Assembly: GCA_030427445.1 (NCBI GenBank)
Contig: JAUIBQ010000005.1
Location: forward strand, 1-59,905
Length of the DNA stretch: 59,905 nt
Direction: 5' to 3'
Origin: a bacterium
GTDB taxonomy: Bacteria > Patescibacteriota > Saccharimonadia > Saccharimonadales > SZUA-47
This document shows positions 8,290 through 17,179 of the stretch, piece after piece. Both the position numbers and the translations under genes were made by a program. Each line of letters opens with the position of its first letter. Position 1 is the stretch's first letter. The notes beneath the pieces are model-generated. The model was given only the letters and a program-made list of their open reading frames with translations, was not told the DNA's origin and searched no databases.

Positions 8290-10113
8290 TTATTCTACAG
8301 TGACTGATTTTGCGAGATTTCTGGGCTTGTCTATATCTCGCCCAAGCTCTTTTGCTGCGTGGTAGGCAAACAAATAGGTGGCTACTGAGCTGAGCAGTGG
8401 TTGAAGTGGTTCGATAGTTTTTGGTATGACGATTATGTCTTGTGCGAGTTTTGCCGATGGCGAGTTCTTGTCGTCTACTAGTGTAACGATTTTGCCGTTG
8501 CGTGCATGAATCTCTTGCATGTTGCTGAAAGATTTTTCATCCATGTCGTTACTGAGAGCGATGGCGAACGTTGGGAAACTTTCATCAATCAATGCGAGTG
8601 GCCCGTGTTTCATCTCGCCACCAGCAAAGCCTTCAGCGTGTATATAGCTAATTTCTTTAATCTTCAACGCGCCTTCCATGGCGACAGGATAGGCGTAGCG
8701 CCGGCCTATGTAGAGGAAATCATTGTGGTGCGCATACTCCTTGGCTATTTTTGCTATGTCTTTTTCTAGTTTTAATACTTCTTCAATTTGCTGTGGGATG
8801 ACATTGAGCGCTTTGACCACTTCAGAAAACTTCGGATAGTTTTTTGCAAGCTTTAGCGCAATTAATACAAACACGGTGACTTGTGCGACGAATGCTTTGG
8901 TGCTGGCAACTGCTTTTTCTGGACCTGCATGACAGTAGACGCCTGCATCTGTCATACGAGCTAGCGTGCTTCCAGGTGCGTTGACGATACCAAGTTTTAA
9001 GATGCCCGAGCCCTCTAGTTTCTTGAGAGCAGCGATAGAGTCTGCTGTTTCACCAGATTGCGAGACAACGAGCACAGCGGTGCTTCGCGAGAGAGGTTCT
9101 TGTCGGTAGCGAAACTCACTAGCTTGTTGCACCTCGACTGGTATGCCGGCAATTTCTTCGAGCAAATATTCACCGACCATACCAGCGTAGTAACTAGTGC
9201 CACACGCTATGATGATGATGCGATCAATGAACTGTAGCTGGTCTTCGACGAGCTCAAGTCCGCCAAGTTTTACGATCTGTTCATCCGCACGCAAACGACC
9301 GAGCATCGCTGAACGTACCGTCGCGGGTGTTTCGTGGATTTCTTTGCTCATAAAGTCAGGGAAGTCGCCCAAGTCGCCGTCTCCGCTATCTATTTCGATA
9401 ACTTCAGTGGCTCGTTCAATAGACTTTTTGGTAGTAATGTCGACGATACGGTAGCCCTCAGTGTTTACGACTGCGATTTCACCGTCTTCTAAGAACACGA
9501 CATCTTGTGTGTGCCCTGCGACAGGTAATGCATCTGAGCCAATAAAAAGCTCATCTTTGCCTACTCCTAGAGCAAGTGGGCTTGAAAGCTTCGCAGCATA
9601 GAGGTTTTCTGAGTCATGTGAACTTAGTAGTACAAGCGCATACGCTCCACGCAGTGTTTGTACCGCTGCCTGGAATGCACTTAGGACGTTGCCTGTTTTT
9701 TGATAATGGAAATGGACAAGGTTTGGCACGACTTCAGTGTCTGTATCGGAGTAGAATTCGTAGCCCTGTTTGCTTAGAAATTCTTTGATCTCCTCGTAGT
9801 TTTCTATGATACCGTTATGAACTACATAAAACTCTTTACTCTTGTCGTGATGTGGGTGAGTATTTCGCTCCAGAACTCCACCATGGGTCGCCCAGCGCGT
9901 ATGGCCGATGCCTACTGAACCATGAACAGGACGTTCAGCCTCTTCTTTACGTAAATGTTCAACCCTGCCAACTGTTTTTGCAGTGCTGATTTTTTCTTTA
10001 TTTAATACAGCGATGCCGGCTGAGTCGTACCCACGATACTCAAGAGTCTCTAAACCATCTAAAAGATAGTCCTTAGCTTCATTTTTACCGATGTATCCTA
10101 CGATTCCACACAT
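8290..10113 (-). CDS. glmS: Glutamine--fructose-6-phosphate aminotransferase (isomerizing)
   Basis: 607 residues, the normal family length. The N-terminal nucleophile Cys2 (MCGIVGYIG) begins the class II glutaminase domain, with GHTRWATHG following. Two SIS domains contain CGTSYYAG and SQSGETADS, and the protein ends in the characteristic AKSVTVE. It makes glucosamine-6-phosphate, the first step toward UDP-GlcNAc for peptidoglycan and glycans. The start codon shares one base with the stop of the upstream gene (TAATG), so expression depends on that gene's transcript. No glmS ribozyme is seen. Confidence 0.97.
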   Translation of the reverse strand: MCGIVGYIGKNEAKDYLLDGLETLEYRGYDSAGIAVLNKEKISTAKTVGRVEHLRKEEAERPVHGSVGIGHTRWATHGGVLERNTHPHHDKSKEFYVVHNGIIENYEEIKEFLSKQGYEFYSDTDTEVVPNLVHFHYQKTGNVLSAFQAAVQTLRGAYALVLLSSHDSENLYAAKLSSPLALGVGKDELFIGSDALPVAGHTQDVVFLEDGEIAVVNTEGYRIVDITTKKSIERATEVIEIDSGDGDLGDFPDFMSKEIHETPATVRSAMLGRLRADEQIVKLGGLELVEDQLQFIDRIIIIACGTSYYAGMVGEYLLEEIAGIPVEVQQASEFRYRQEPLSRSTAVLVVSQSGETADSIAALKKLEGSGILKLGIVNAPGSTLARMTDAGVYCHAGPEKAVASTKAFVAQVTVFVLIALKLAKNYPKFSEVVKALNVIPQQIEEVLKLEKDIAKIAKEYAHHNDFLYIGRRYAYPVAMEGALKIKEISYIHAEGFAGGEMKHGPLALIDESFPTFAIALSNDMDEKSFSNMQEIHARNGKIVTLVDDKNSPSAKLAQDIIVIPKTIEPLQPLLSSVATYLFAYHAAKELGRDIDKPRNLAKSVTVE

Positions 10114-10670
10114 TAACTCTTAACTCCTATATTATTTCTTACGCAATTTACTAAAATGAAATGTGTCACGTCTTCAGTTTTTTCGCCCCTATTTCTGTAC
10201 TCGTTAAGAGTGACACGACTTGTTATGTGATTTATGATTGCCTGTTGACCAATTTCTAAAGGGAAAACCAAGAATGCTTGTGCTGATGGGATTTCTCCCA
10301 TGTAAAATCCATTCGGAATGTTACTTAATGCATTAGCCCATCTTGATCGGTGAATTCGAGTGTATTCAGCTCGTTGACTTAGCGCACGTTTTGCGAGGCC
10401 ATAATCCTCTAGCGGTGAAGGTATATCAGACAGTAAAGAATAAGCCGCATCTAATTCTAGCCTACACTCTTTTGGAGCAACATCTTGAACCATCTTGCCA
10501 GCGCTTAAGACAGCATCTACCGAATCAAAGCCTACAATTAGTGCATCTTCTCCTTCATGGGATATAGGTAAATCGCGAATAGCCTCTGGTAATCTACGCG
10601 CGTTAATGTGAGGGGGAACTTCTTCATTGGTCTCAAGCCCCCTAGTAAAAACGTATGATTGACTGCTCAT
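10113..10670 (-). CDS. Unrecognised cytosolic protein translationally coupled to glmS
   Basis: About 185 residues from the ATG at 10670; an in-frame GTG at 10721 would add 17 residues. No signal peptide, membrane segment or known motif is recognised. It is mixed alpha/beta, with a hydrophobic strand (EDALIVGFDS) near the N-terminus and an Arg/Tyr-rich middle (RAEYTRIHRSRWA). The stop overlaps the ATG of glmS by one base, so the two are one operon. A link to amino-sugar supply is therefore plausible, but this is inference from position only. Confidence 0.55.
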   Translation of the reverse strand: MSSQSYVFTRGLETNEEVPPHINARRLPEAIRDLPISHEGEDALIVGFDSVDAVLSAGKMVQDVAPKECRLELDAAYSLLSDIPSPLEDYGLAKRALSQRAEYTRIHRSRWANALSNIPNGFYMGEIPSAQAFLVFPLEIGQQAIINHITSRVTLNEYRNRGEKTEDVTHFILVNCVRNNIGVKS

Positions 10671-10843
10671 GAATACTTTCTTTATATTTGATGTGAATAA
10701 AGAATACTCAACGAATACCACGTAATCATCGTTTTATTTGCAACGGTCTAAGGTGTTGTCAGATCATTTTTTCTAGTAGTATTAGAACAATATCGAGGTG
10801 TTAGAAATTTGTTTATACAAAATTTACAACGATTTTGTAAGGG

Positions 10844-11953
10844 TTATTTGTGTGAGACTGCTTTTGCAATCGTGTTTATCATGCTGCTTCGGAAGTTTGT
10901 GATAGAAAAACGCTCTGCATTTTCTAGGAGTGCTTGGCGGTTGTAGAGCTTGTAGTTAAGGGACTTCATGGCAGAAGTAAGGGACTCGATGGATTGTTTT
11001 TCAAAGAATTCTCCAGTCACACCTTCTTCCACGATATCCAGAGCTCCACCAGCTCGATATGCGAGTACGGGCACTCCTGCGGCTTGTGCTTCTGCTGCGA
11101 CGATACCGAAGTCTTCAACATTGGGGAAGAGGAAAAACTCGGCCTTTGCTAATGTTTTTACGAGTTTATCGTGTTCAAGACGTCCAGGAAATGAAATAGT
11201 TGGGCCGGCCATCGCTTTAAGTCGTGGTGTCTCAGGACCAGAGCCAACAACTGTCAGTGGAACTTGGAGTTCATTGCATGCTTTGATGGCTAAGTCGAAG
11301 CGTTTGTGAGCAACGTGTCGGCCATAGACGATAAAACCTGAGCGTTTTTCCTCTGGCTTTGCGTGGAAAGCCTCAGTATCCACTGGAGGGAAAACGACGT
11401 CTGCGTCTTTTTTGTAGTATTTTTTAATATCATTTTTGATATGTGTAGAGTTGGCGATGAAATAATCAACATGTTGAGCTGCTTTAAAGTCCGATTTCCT
11501 CAGTGGCTTGAATAGCAATTTAAGTCCTACTCGAACTATTGGGTCGAATGCTCCGAACCCTGGGCGGTTCATATACTCATCATATTTTGCCCATAGGTAG
11601 TGAGGGGGTGTATGACAGTAGTTGATATGGATCTGCTCAGATCGGCGCTTTTTGACTTGCTTTGCGTGGCCTGAACCGCTAGAGCTTATGATGATGTCGT
11701 ACTCTGAGAGATTGAGGGATTTAAACCACCAGATTTGCAGGACAGACGTGAAGCGTCGGAGTTTATTAAATGGCCATTTTTGCAAATAGCCAGTGACGAC
11801 CATGTTATCTAACTTTTTACGCCATTCGTCAGAGCAGTAACTCGTGTAGATTGGTGCTTCTGGGTAGAGGACGTGGAGCTGCTCAACGACTTTTTCTGCA
11901 CCACCGCCATACAACCAATCGTGTATGATGACGACGTTGCTAGTCGTTTTCAT
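10844..11953 (-). CDS. Glycosyltransferase family 4
   Basis: A 369-residue GT-B protein. It has an N-terminal acceptor domain (HDWLYGGGAEKVVEQL) and a C-terminal donor domain with YGRHVAHKRFDLAI and the family's E-x7-E region in EDFGIVAAEAQ. HTPPHYLW resembles mannosyl/rhamnosyl transferases of the WbaZ type. Inferred role: addition of a sugar, possibly mannose from GDP-mannose made nearby, to the lipid-linked glycan at the cytosolic membrane face. It overlaps the upstream priming transferase by 14 bases, indicating an operon. Confidence 0.88.
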   Translation of the reverse strand: MKTTSNVVIIHDWLYGGGAEKVVEQLHVLYPEAPIYTSYCSDEWRKKLDNMVVTGYLQKWPFNKLRRFTSVLQIWWFKSLNLSEYDIIISSSGSGHAKQVKKRRSEQIHINYCHTPPHYLWAKYDEYMNRPGFGAFDPIVRVGLKLLFKPLRKSDFKAAQHVDYFIANSTHIKNDIKKYYKKDADVVFPPVDTEAFHAKPEEKRSGFIVYGRHVAHKRFDLAIKACNELQVPLTVVGSGPETPRLKAMAGPTISFPGRLEHDKLVKTLAKAEFFLFPNVEDFGIVAAEAQAAGVPVLAYRAGGALDIVEEGVTGEFFEKQSIESLTSAMKSLNYKLYNRQALLENAERFSITNFRSSMINTIAKAVSHK

Positions 11954-13385
11954 TGCTGAAAATCCTGTTTAGTACTTGTGCGAATGTTTTGCCGAGGATA
12001 ATGACGTCGAGCAAGAAGCTCCAGTTTTGTGCGTAGTACATGTCCAGACGGCGGCGCTCTTCAAAGTCTATGTTCTTACGACCTGAGACAACTGCCAGCC
12101 CTGTGATGCCAGGCTTTACACTCAATATGACGTTCTTCTTTTTGTAATAATCCATCTCCTCGGGTACGAGCGGGCGAGGACCGACGAGCGACAAGTCACC
12201 CTTAAGCACATTAAAAAGCTGAGGCAATTCATCGAGTGATGTTTTGCGCAGGAATTTACCAATTTTACTCACGCGAGGATCGTTATCAAGTCGGTCTCCG
12301 TTCGCTCGGTATTCTTTGGCTAGCTCTGGTTTGCCAAGCTTTGTAAATGCTTCTTCTGGCGTAAGTCCGCTTAGTCCATTTACATGAGTTCTGAACTTAA
12401 ATAGTTTTATCTTCGAGTTGTAGCGTGACAGTCTGGTTTGCCTAAATACAGCTTTGCCGTCTCCAATAATTGTAATCATAAGCCATATCAACGCTAGGAA
12501 AGGTAACGCGAATATCGTGACGATTACCCCTACCGAGAAATCAAACAAACGTTTAAAGATTCTACCCCAGCCTGTAAGCGGTGTTTGGTGCACGCTAATT
12601 GTTGGGATGTTTTGGAAGAGTTCAACTTCAAGGTTTCCAACAAACAATTTACTATTGCCGGGTACGAAACGGTAGCCAATATGGTTTGTCTGAGCGAAAG
12701 TGAGTATCTCGTCGTTTTTCTGCTCATCGGAGTAAAGTTCAGTTTGAATAATGGCATGGATGGATGGTGTGTGGAGTGTTTCGATAGCTTGCTCAAACGT
12801 TGCGAAATGCTTGTTATCAGAAAGATGTTCTACGGTAGTTCGGCGATTTGCAACTACACCGACGACTTTGTAACCTCCACTTTGATTTTGGAGATTGAGC
12901 AAAAGTTCATCTGTAATATTTGTGTTACCGACAACAAGGAGATTTGTAACACCACGGCCTGCACGGTATCTGAAACGGAAAATGATACGAATCAGCGTGC
13001 GGAAGAATAGTGTAAGAATAAATGAGAGTGCGAGGCCGTAGACGACCACTAGTCGAGCTGGGAAAATTGCACGGTCGAGAATGTACTCAGCAGAAATCAA
13101 AAACTGAATACCAATAACTGAACCGACAAGCAGTAATGCTGCTTCACGGATGCGGTTATCAAAGTTACTGGTGCGATATAGGCCAAGCAGCGCAAAGATG
13201 AAAATCCACACACCCAAGAGTAGAGCGATGATAAGGGCATACTCATTTGCAGCGACGGTCTCAACGAGTGAGCGATCGTCGATTTTCACTCGGATAATGT
13301 ATGCTCCAATAAATGAAAGAAGTAGGGCGGTAAAGTCACTTATGAGAAGAGTGATGTTGTAGAGTAAAGAGTTAGCGCGTTTCAT
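11940..13385 (-). CDS. Exopolysaccharide priming polyprenyl glycosylphosphotransferase
   Basis: A 481-residue protein of the WbaP/CpsE type. Four to five N-terminal transmembrane helices are followed by a Rossmann-like central region (NLLVVGNTNI). One more helix precedes the C-terminal bacterial sugar transferase domain, which carries KRLFDFSVG, RPLVPEEMDYY and KPGITGLAVVSGR. It transfers a sugar-1-phosphate from a nucleotide sugar to undecaprenyl phosphate, the first committed step of the glycan. The GT4 gene follows with overlap. Confidence 0.92.
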   Translation of the reverse strand: MKRANSLLYNITLLISDFTALLLSFIGAYIIRVKIDDRSLVETVAANEYALIIALLLGVWIFIFALLGLYRTSNFDNRIREAALLLVGSVIGIQFLISAEYILDRAIFPARLVVVYGLALSFILTLFFRTLIRIIFRFRYRAGRGVTNLLVVGNTNITDELLLNLQNQSGGYKVVGVVANRRTTVEHLSDNKHFATFEQAIETLHTPSIHAIIQTELYSDEQKNDEILTFAQTNHIGYRFVPGNSKLFVGNLEVELFQNIPTISVHQTPLTGWGRIFKRLFDFSVGVIVTIFALPFLALIWLMITIIGDGKAVFRQTRLSRYNSKIKLFKFRTHVNGLSGLTPEEAFTKLGKPELAKEYRANGDRLDNDPRVSKIGKFLRKTSLDELPQLFNVLKGDLSLVGPRPLVPEEMDYYKKKNVILSVKPGITGLAVVSGRKNIDFEERRRLDMYYAQNWSFLLDVIILGKTFAQVLNRIFSNEND

Positions 13386-13446
13386 CGTGTTGAGGTCTAT
13401 TTTAACAGATTGCTTGCTTAGGAATTAGACTATTCCCTTTTAGTGT

Positions 13447-13475
13447 TTGCTTTTTGTTCGAGGGAGGGGTAGACT
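13447..13475 (+). promoter_or_regulatory. Promoter of the GtrA operon
   Basis: TTGCTT and TAGACT are separated by exactly 17 bases. The expected transcription start lies about ten bases before the ATG at 13493. Confidence 0.6.
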
Positions 13476-13492
13476 AACCATAAGCAAAAAAT

Positions 13493-13960
13493 ATGAAAAT
13501 TACTAAAAAAAACAAAAAATTACTTATCCAGTTCGCGGAATATATGGTTAGTGGCGGAGTCTGGTTTTGGTCTGGTTATGTATTAATTATTCTACTTGAT
13601 GAGCCACTAGGCTTGTTTTGGGCAAACCTGATTGGAAATGCAGTCGGTATCACACTTAACTTTACTATAAATCGACTGTGGGTATTTAATACGAAGCGGC
13701 CTGAAGAGCTTCATGAAACTGCGGGTCGATACATTGTCTACACAGCACTTAACGCGTTCTTGCTTAACTATTTGATTTTGTACGCGCTTGAAGAATACGT
13801 GGGATTGGGTCCGGAGATAGGACAGTTTATCGCGAGTGGATTCTTCACGATTTGGAACTATTTCTGGTACAAGGTATGGGTGTTCAAGGGCAAGCCAAAA
13901 CCTAAAGGGAAAATTGTACGAAGAGATAAGGCTAAGCGCAAAAGAAAGGCAAAACGATGA
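13493..13960 (+). CDS. GtrA-like four-helix membrane protein
   Basis: A 155-residue protein with four predicted membrane helices and the GtrA-family signature around residues 25-70, including the NFTINRLWVF-like block. A strongly basic C-terminal tail is rich in Lys/Arg. GtrA-like proteins are thought to move polyprenyl-phosphate-linked sugars or to assist glycosyltransferases in the membrane, which fits the neighbouring glycan locus. The stop overlaps the next gene's ATG (ATGA), so it is coupled to a DNA-binding protein. Confidence 0.85.
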   Translation: MKITKKNKKLLIQFAEYMVSGGVWFWSGYVLIILLDEPLGLFWANLIGNAVGITLNFTINRLWVFNTKRPEELHETAGRYIVYTALNAFLLNYLILYALEEYVGLGPEIGQFIASGFFTIWNYFWYKVWVFKGKPKPKGKIVRRDKAKRKRKAKR

Positions 13961-14388
13961 GCGAGTCAAAAAAACGACCAACAAAGAAACAATACGAACT
14001 ACTTTCGTTTATAGATGAGTTCATCAAAGAGCACGGCTATAGCCCGAGTTATCGAGAGATCATGCGCGGATGTAATTACACATCAGTTGCGACTGTTGCA
14101 CTGCATGTCGGAAACCTAGTTAAGCGTGGTCATATAGTCAAGAAAGATAACTCCGCACGCTCGCTTGAAGTCGTGAAAAGCGATGAAACTGCGCAGAATA
14201 TCGTGCAAAAAGAAGTTGACCACGCCAAGAAGCTTGTTGAAGAGATTGAGAAGCGATTGAAGCAGTTCGAGCAAGAAGCTTCTCAGGAAGTGTTGGATGA
14301 AGTCTATGTGCTAGTCGGAGCTCTGAAGGTGCTCGGTCATGACGACCACGCATACGAGTTCGCGACGGAGCTACATAAACTAAAGTAA
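13957..14388 (+). CDS. LexA-type winged-helix protein lacking the autoprotease domain
   Basis: Residues about 5-70 match the LexA N-terminal DNA-binding domain (TKKQYELLSFIDEFIKEHG, SPSYREI, then ARSLEV after the wing). Instead of the LexA Ser/Lys peptidase domain there is a short, highly charged helix rich in Glu/Lys (about residues 80-115) and a helical tail. At 143 residues it is far shorter than LexA (about 200). It could act as a constitutive repressor or dimerise by the coiled coil. RecA-stimulated cleavage is not expected. It overlaps GtrA in an ATGA junction. Confidence 0.75.
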   Translation: MSESKKRPTKKQYELLSFIDEFIKEHGYSPSYREIMRGCNYTSVATVALHVGNLVKRGHIVKKDNSARSLEVVKSDETAQNIVQKEVDHAKKLVEEIEKRLKQFEQEASQEVLDEVYVLVGALKVLGHDDHAYEFATELHKLK

Positions 14389-14403
14389 GTAATAGAAGTA
14401 TAC

Positions 14404-14880
14404 TTACTGGCAATTGGCGATTGAGCTAAATTGTGTTGAGCCTGAAGGCCAAGAACTTAGAAAGAAACCATTTAGCCGGTAGTAATGTGCTGAATCCCAA
14501 ATTAAGTAATCGTTATGGATTTGTGACGCATATGCTTGTCCCGATTTCCATTGGCCATTATCTGCTGGTCCAGCAGTCAACTGTCCTACGGAGCCAACTC
14601 CTGGGCGGTAAATGCTAGAGTTGAATCGAACACTGGTGTAAGTTACTGAGCTAGTTGGTGAATTTGATAAGAGTGCTACTCGGACATCCCATAGTGGGCC
14701 AAATCCTGAGTTTACGTATTTTTTACATATAAGCGTCAAGCCGGCATGTGAGTCATTTAGTGTCGTCCAGCCTGCTATTGCAGAGGTTTTACTTTGATAA
14801 ATAAGTAACGAAGATGCCATCATTAATAGACTGACTACGATAAACAGTACACCTTTATTTAGTTTATATGCTGCGTGCAT
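14404..14880 (-). CDS. Small secreted or membrane-anchored protein, unknown
   Basis: 158 residues with an N-terminal hydrophobic segment (about 10-30, GVLFIVVSLLMMASSLLIY) acting as signal anchor. An extracytoplasmic beta-rich domain with few charges, many Ser/Tyr/Trp and two Cys follows. A strong AGAGGAGG lies 5 bases before the ATG. No family recognised. It converges with the LexA-like gene and diverges from the HNH nuclease gene. Confidence 0.6.
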   Translation of the reverse strand: MHAAYKLNKGVLFIVVSLLMMASSLLIYQSKTSAIAGWTTLNDSHAGLTLICKKYVNSGFGPLWDVRVALLSNSPTSSVTYTSVRFNSSIYRPGVGSVGQLTAGPADNGQWKSGQAYASQIHNDYLIWDSAHYYRLNGFFLSSWPSGSTQFSSIANCQ

Positions 14881-14945
14881 TATGCCTCCTCTTTTAATAT
14901 CCTTACACTTACTTTATAAAAATTGTAATTCTGTAACCGTGATGT

Positions 14946-14975
14946 TTGTTACATAATCAATAATTCTGCTATTCT
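14946..14975 (+). promoter_or_regulatory. Promoter of the HNH nuclease-comEC operon
   Basis: TTGTTA, an 18-base spacer and TATTCT, with a TGC extended -10 element. It lies about 25 bases before the TTG start at 14999. Confidence 0.5.
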
Positions 14976-14998
14976 CAGACAATAAATAGGGGTAAAAG

Positions 14999-15712
14999 TT
15001 GAAGAGAGAAATTATGCGGAAGAGAAGAGTGGTTGCCTTTTTTGTGCTTGCTATCGTGTTTTTGTTGAGTGTGTTTGCCTCAAATCCTGCTCCAGTTGAA
15101 AGCCCTGTTAAACAGGAGATAAACGATGTATTGGCTGCACAAAGTGAATTGGCGAGTGATGTTCTTGATAGTTTGGAAGTAAAGGGTAGAGCGCCGAAGA
15201 CAGGGTATTCACGCGGTCAGTTTACTGACGGCTGGGCGACGATTGATGGTTGTGATGTGAGGAATCGAATTCTGAGTGCTCAGCTTATGCAAATCGAGAT
15301 AGATGAAGATGAGTGTTCTGTGCTAGCCGGTGTTCTCGATGACCCGTATTCAGGTAATCAACAGGTTTTTATCCGTGGGGAGATGACGAGCTCCAAAGTG
15401 CAGATAGACCATGTCGTCGCACTGAGCGATGCGTGGCAGAAAGGTGCACAGGAAATAACTGATTTAGAGCGACTGGCATTTGCTAATGATTCTCTTAATC
15501 TTTTAGCAGTGAACGGTCCACTTAACCAACAGAAAGGCGACTCAGATGCTGCGAGCTGGTTGCCACCCAACACTTCGTTTCGGTGTCAGTATGTTGCACG
15601 ACAGATTGCTGTGAAAGCGAAGTATCACCTTTGGGTAACAGACGCCGAGCAAGCAAGTATGAGACGAGTGTTAAACAATTGTCCGGAGCAAGTATTGCCA
15701 TATGCTGAGTGA
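14999..15712 (+). CDS. Secreted HNH endonuclease (DUF1524/GmrSD C-terminal type)
   Basis: An N-terminal signal segment (about residues 10-27) is followed by a compact nuclease domain. The IDHVVALSDAW motif supplies the D-H pair. FANDSLNLLAV and NQQKGD supply the trailing Asn/Lys of the beta-beta-alpha-metal fold as seen in DUF1524 proteins. It should act outside the membrane as a DNA or nucleic-acid endonuclease. The TTG at 14999 has AGGGG upstream; an in-frame ATG at 15014 is possible. It overlaps comEC by 11 bases, so nuclease and DNA-uptake channel are co-expressed, suggesting processing of external DNA before import. Confidence 0.8.
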   Translation: MKREIMRKRRVVAFFVLAIVFLLSVFASNPAPVESPVKQEINDVLAAQSELASDVLDSLEVKGRAPKTGYSRGQFTDGWATIDGCDVRNRILSAQLMQIEIDEDECSVLAGVLDDPYSGNQQVFIRGEMTSSKVQIDHVVALSDAWQKGAQEITDLERLAFANDSLNLLAVNGPLNQQKGDSDAASWLPPNTSFRCQYVARQIAVKAKYHLWVTDAEQASMRRVLNNCPEQVLPYAE

Positions 15713-17168
15713 GTTTCTTGAGAAGAAGCTTCACATTTCTTGGGTTATAACATTTGGTGCACTCGCGTTTCTTTTCGGTGTGATACTTTCTCTTGTATTT
15801 AGCGGGTTTGGATCAGTTGAGTGGCTGGTAATATCACTTTGCTTGCTGGGTATTTCACTCATAAAACCAACAATACTAAAAATAGTATCTGTAGTTTTGG
15901 GTGGATTATTGTTTGGACTTTACCGAGGTGGCGTAGAACTTGAAGTTCGTAGCGGATTAGACATATATTTTAATGAAACGGTCATCATAGAAGGGTTTGT
16001 GTCAGATGATCCAACTATCGCGCTTGATGGGGACACGAGACTTGTAGTGGATGTCGTGAGTATAGATGATGAACAAGTGCCTGCAGAGCTATGGGTGTCC
16101 GTACCTCAAACTTCTACAGAGTTACCCGATGTGAAACGCTCCGATACGATACGATTTCAAGGGAGAATCGAACCTGGATTCGGTACATTTGAAGGAGCGG
16201 TATATCGTGCTAATTTAATCGCAGTAGTGAGAACTCCTTACATCGATGTTGCACGTGATGTTCGTGATGACTTCGCTTCACATGTAAGCGAGCAGGTGAC
16301 GAGTCCAGAGAGTGACTTAGGAAACGGATTTTTGCTAGGGACTAAAACCAGGTTACCTGAAAAGCTGGATCAGGATTTGCGTATGCTAGGACTTACGCAT
16401 ATCGTCGTGGCAAGTGGATACAACCTCACTATTTTGGTGCGTCTTTCGCGTAGAGTGATGATGCGCATCTCGCGGTTTGCCGCATTTGCTGGATCTATAG
16501 GATTGGTAATTGCATTTGCTCATGTGACTGGCTGGTCGCCGAGTATGACACGAGCCGCGATGATTACGCTGCTAAGTCTCATAACTTGGTATTACGGGCG
16601 GAAGGCACATCCGTTTACGCTATTGTCGATAGTGGCAGCTGTAAGTGTATTTCTAAAGCCGAGCTATGCGTGGGGAGATATCGGATGGCTACTTTCATTC
16701 CTGTCGTTTACAGGTGTAATTATCCTTTCGCCGATGCTCCATCTTTATTTCTGGGGTAACACAGCTGGAAATACAGTGAGGCAAATACTTATCGAAACGT
16801 TTTCAGCGCAATTATTAACAGCACCATTGATAATTTTCGTGTTTGGGCAATATTCGACACTAGCACTCGTCGCTAACTTGCTGGTCTTACCATTTATCCC
16901 AATGGCTATGTTGTTTACGTTCGTTGCAGGTGTGTTTGGGTATCTGTCATTAGGATTTTTGAATACAGTTATCGCTTTCCCCGCACAAGTACTATTAACG
17001 TATATCGTGAGCGCAGTCGAGTGGCTGTCCCGGTTCCCAATAGCTAGACAAGAAGTTTCGCTTTCCGTGACAGGTTTAGTAATCGTTTATATGTCAATGA
17101 TATTGTTTATGGTATTTTTATATAAACGCACTAATCATCATTTGGGTGAGTATAACGTTATCGAGTAA
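15702..17168 (+). CDS. comEC: ComEC/Rec2-family DNA-uptake channel without metallo-beta-lactamase domain
   Basis: A 488-residue polytopic protein. An N-terminal helix pair and OB-like extracytoplasmic region (about 85-190) precede the ComEC competence core. The core is marked by GLTHIVVASGYNLTIL (about residue 235) and many helices to the end. Full-length ComEC (700-800 residues) adds a C-terminal metallo-beta-lactamase nuclease, which is absent here. The separate secreted HNH nuclease directly upstream may supply strand cutting. Role: passage of single-stranded DNA across the membrane during transformation. Confidence 0.88.
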   Translation: MLSEFLEKKLHISWVITFGALAFLFGVILSLVFSGFGSVEWLVISLCLLGISLIKPTILKIVSVVLGGLLFGLYRGGVELEVRSGLDIYFNETVIIEGFVSDDPTIALDGDTRLVVDVVSIDDEQVPAELWVSVPQTSTELPDVKRSDTIRFQGRIEPGFGTFEGAVYRANLIAVVRTPYIDVARDVRDDFASHVSEQVTSPESDLGNGFLLGTKTRLPEKLDQDLRMLGLTHIVVASGYNLTILVRLSRRVMMRISRFAAFAGSIGLVIAFAHVTGWSPSMTRAAMITLLSLITWYYGRKAHPFTLLSIVAAVSVFLKPSYAWGDIGWLLSFLSFTGVIILSPMLHLYFWGNTAGNTVRQILIETFSAQLLTAPLIIFVFGQYSTLALVANLLVLPFIPMAMLFTFVAGVFGYLSLGFLNTVIAFPAQVLLTYIVSAVEWLSRFPIARQEVSLSVTGLVIVYMSMILFMVFLYKRTNHHLGEYNVIE

Positions 17169-17179
17169 AGAAGGTAGAA

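Noticed and set aside
8244-8290. glmS ribozyme or terminator between the SIS gene and glmS
   Set aside because: The 45-base gap is at the 3' ends of convergent genes and forms no convincing hairpin; a ribozyme would lie upstream of glmS, where an overlapping gene sits.
10722-10843. Gene or RNA between the glmS operon and the GT4 gene
   Set aside because: An AT-rich 120-base gap with no reading frame, hairpin terminator or known RNA motif that I could see.
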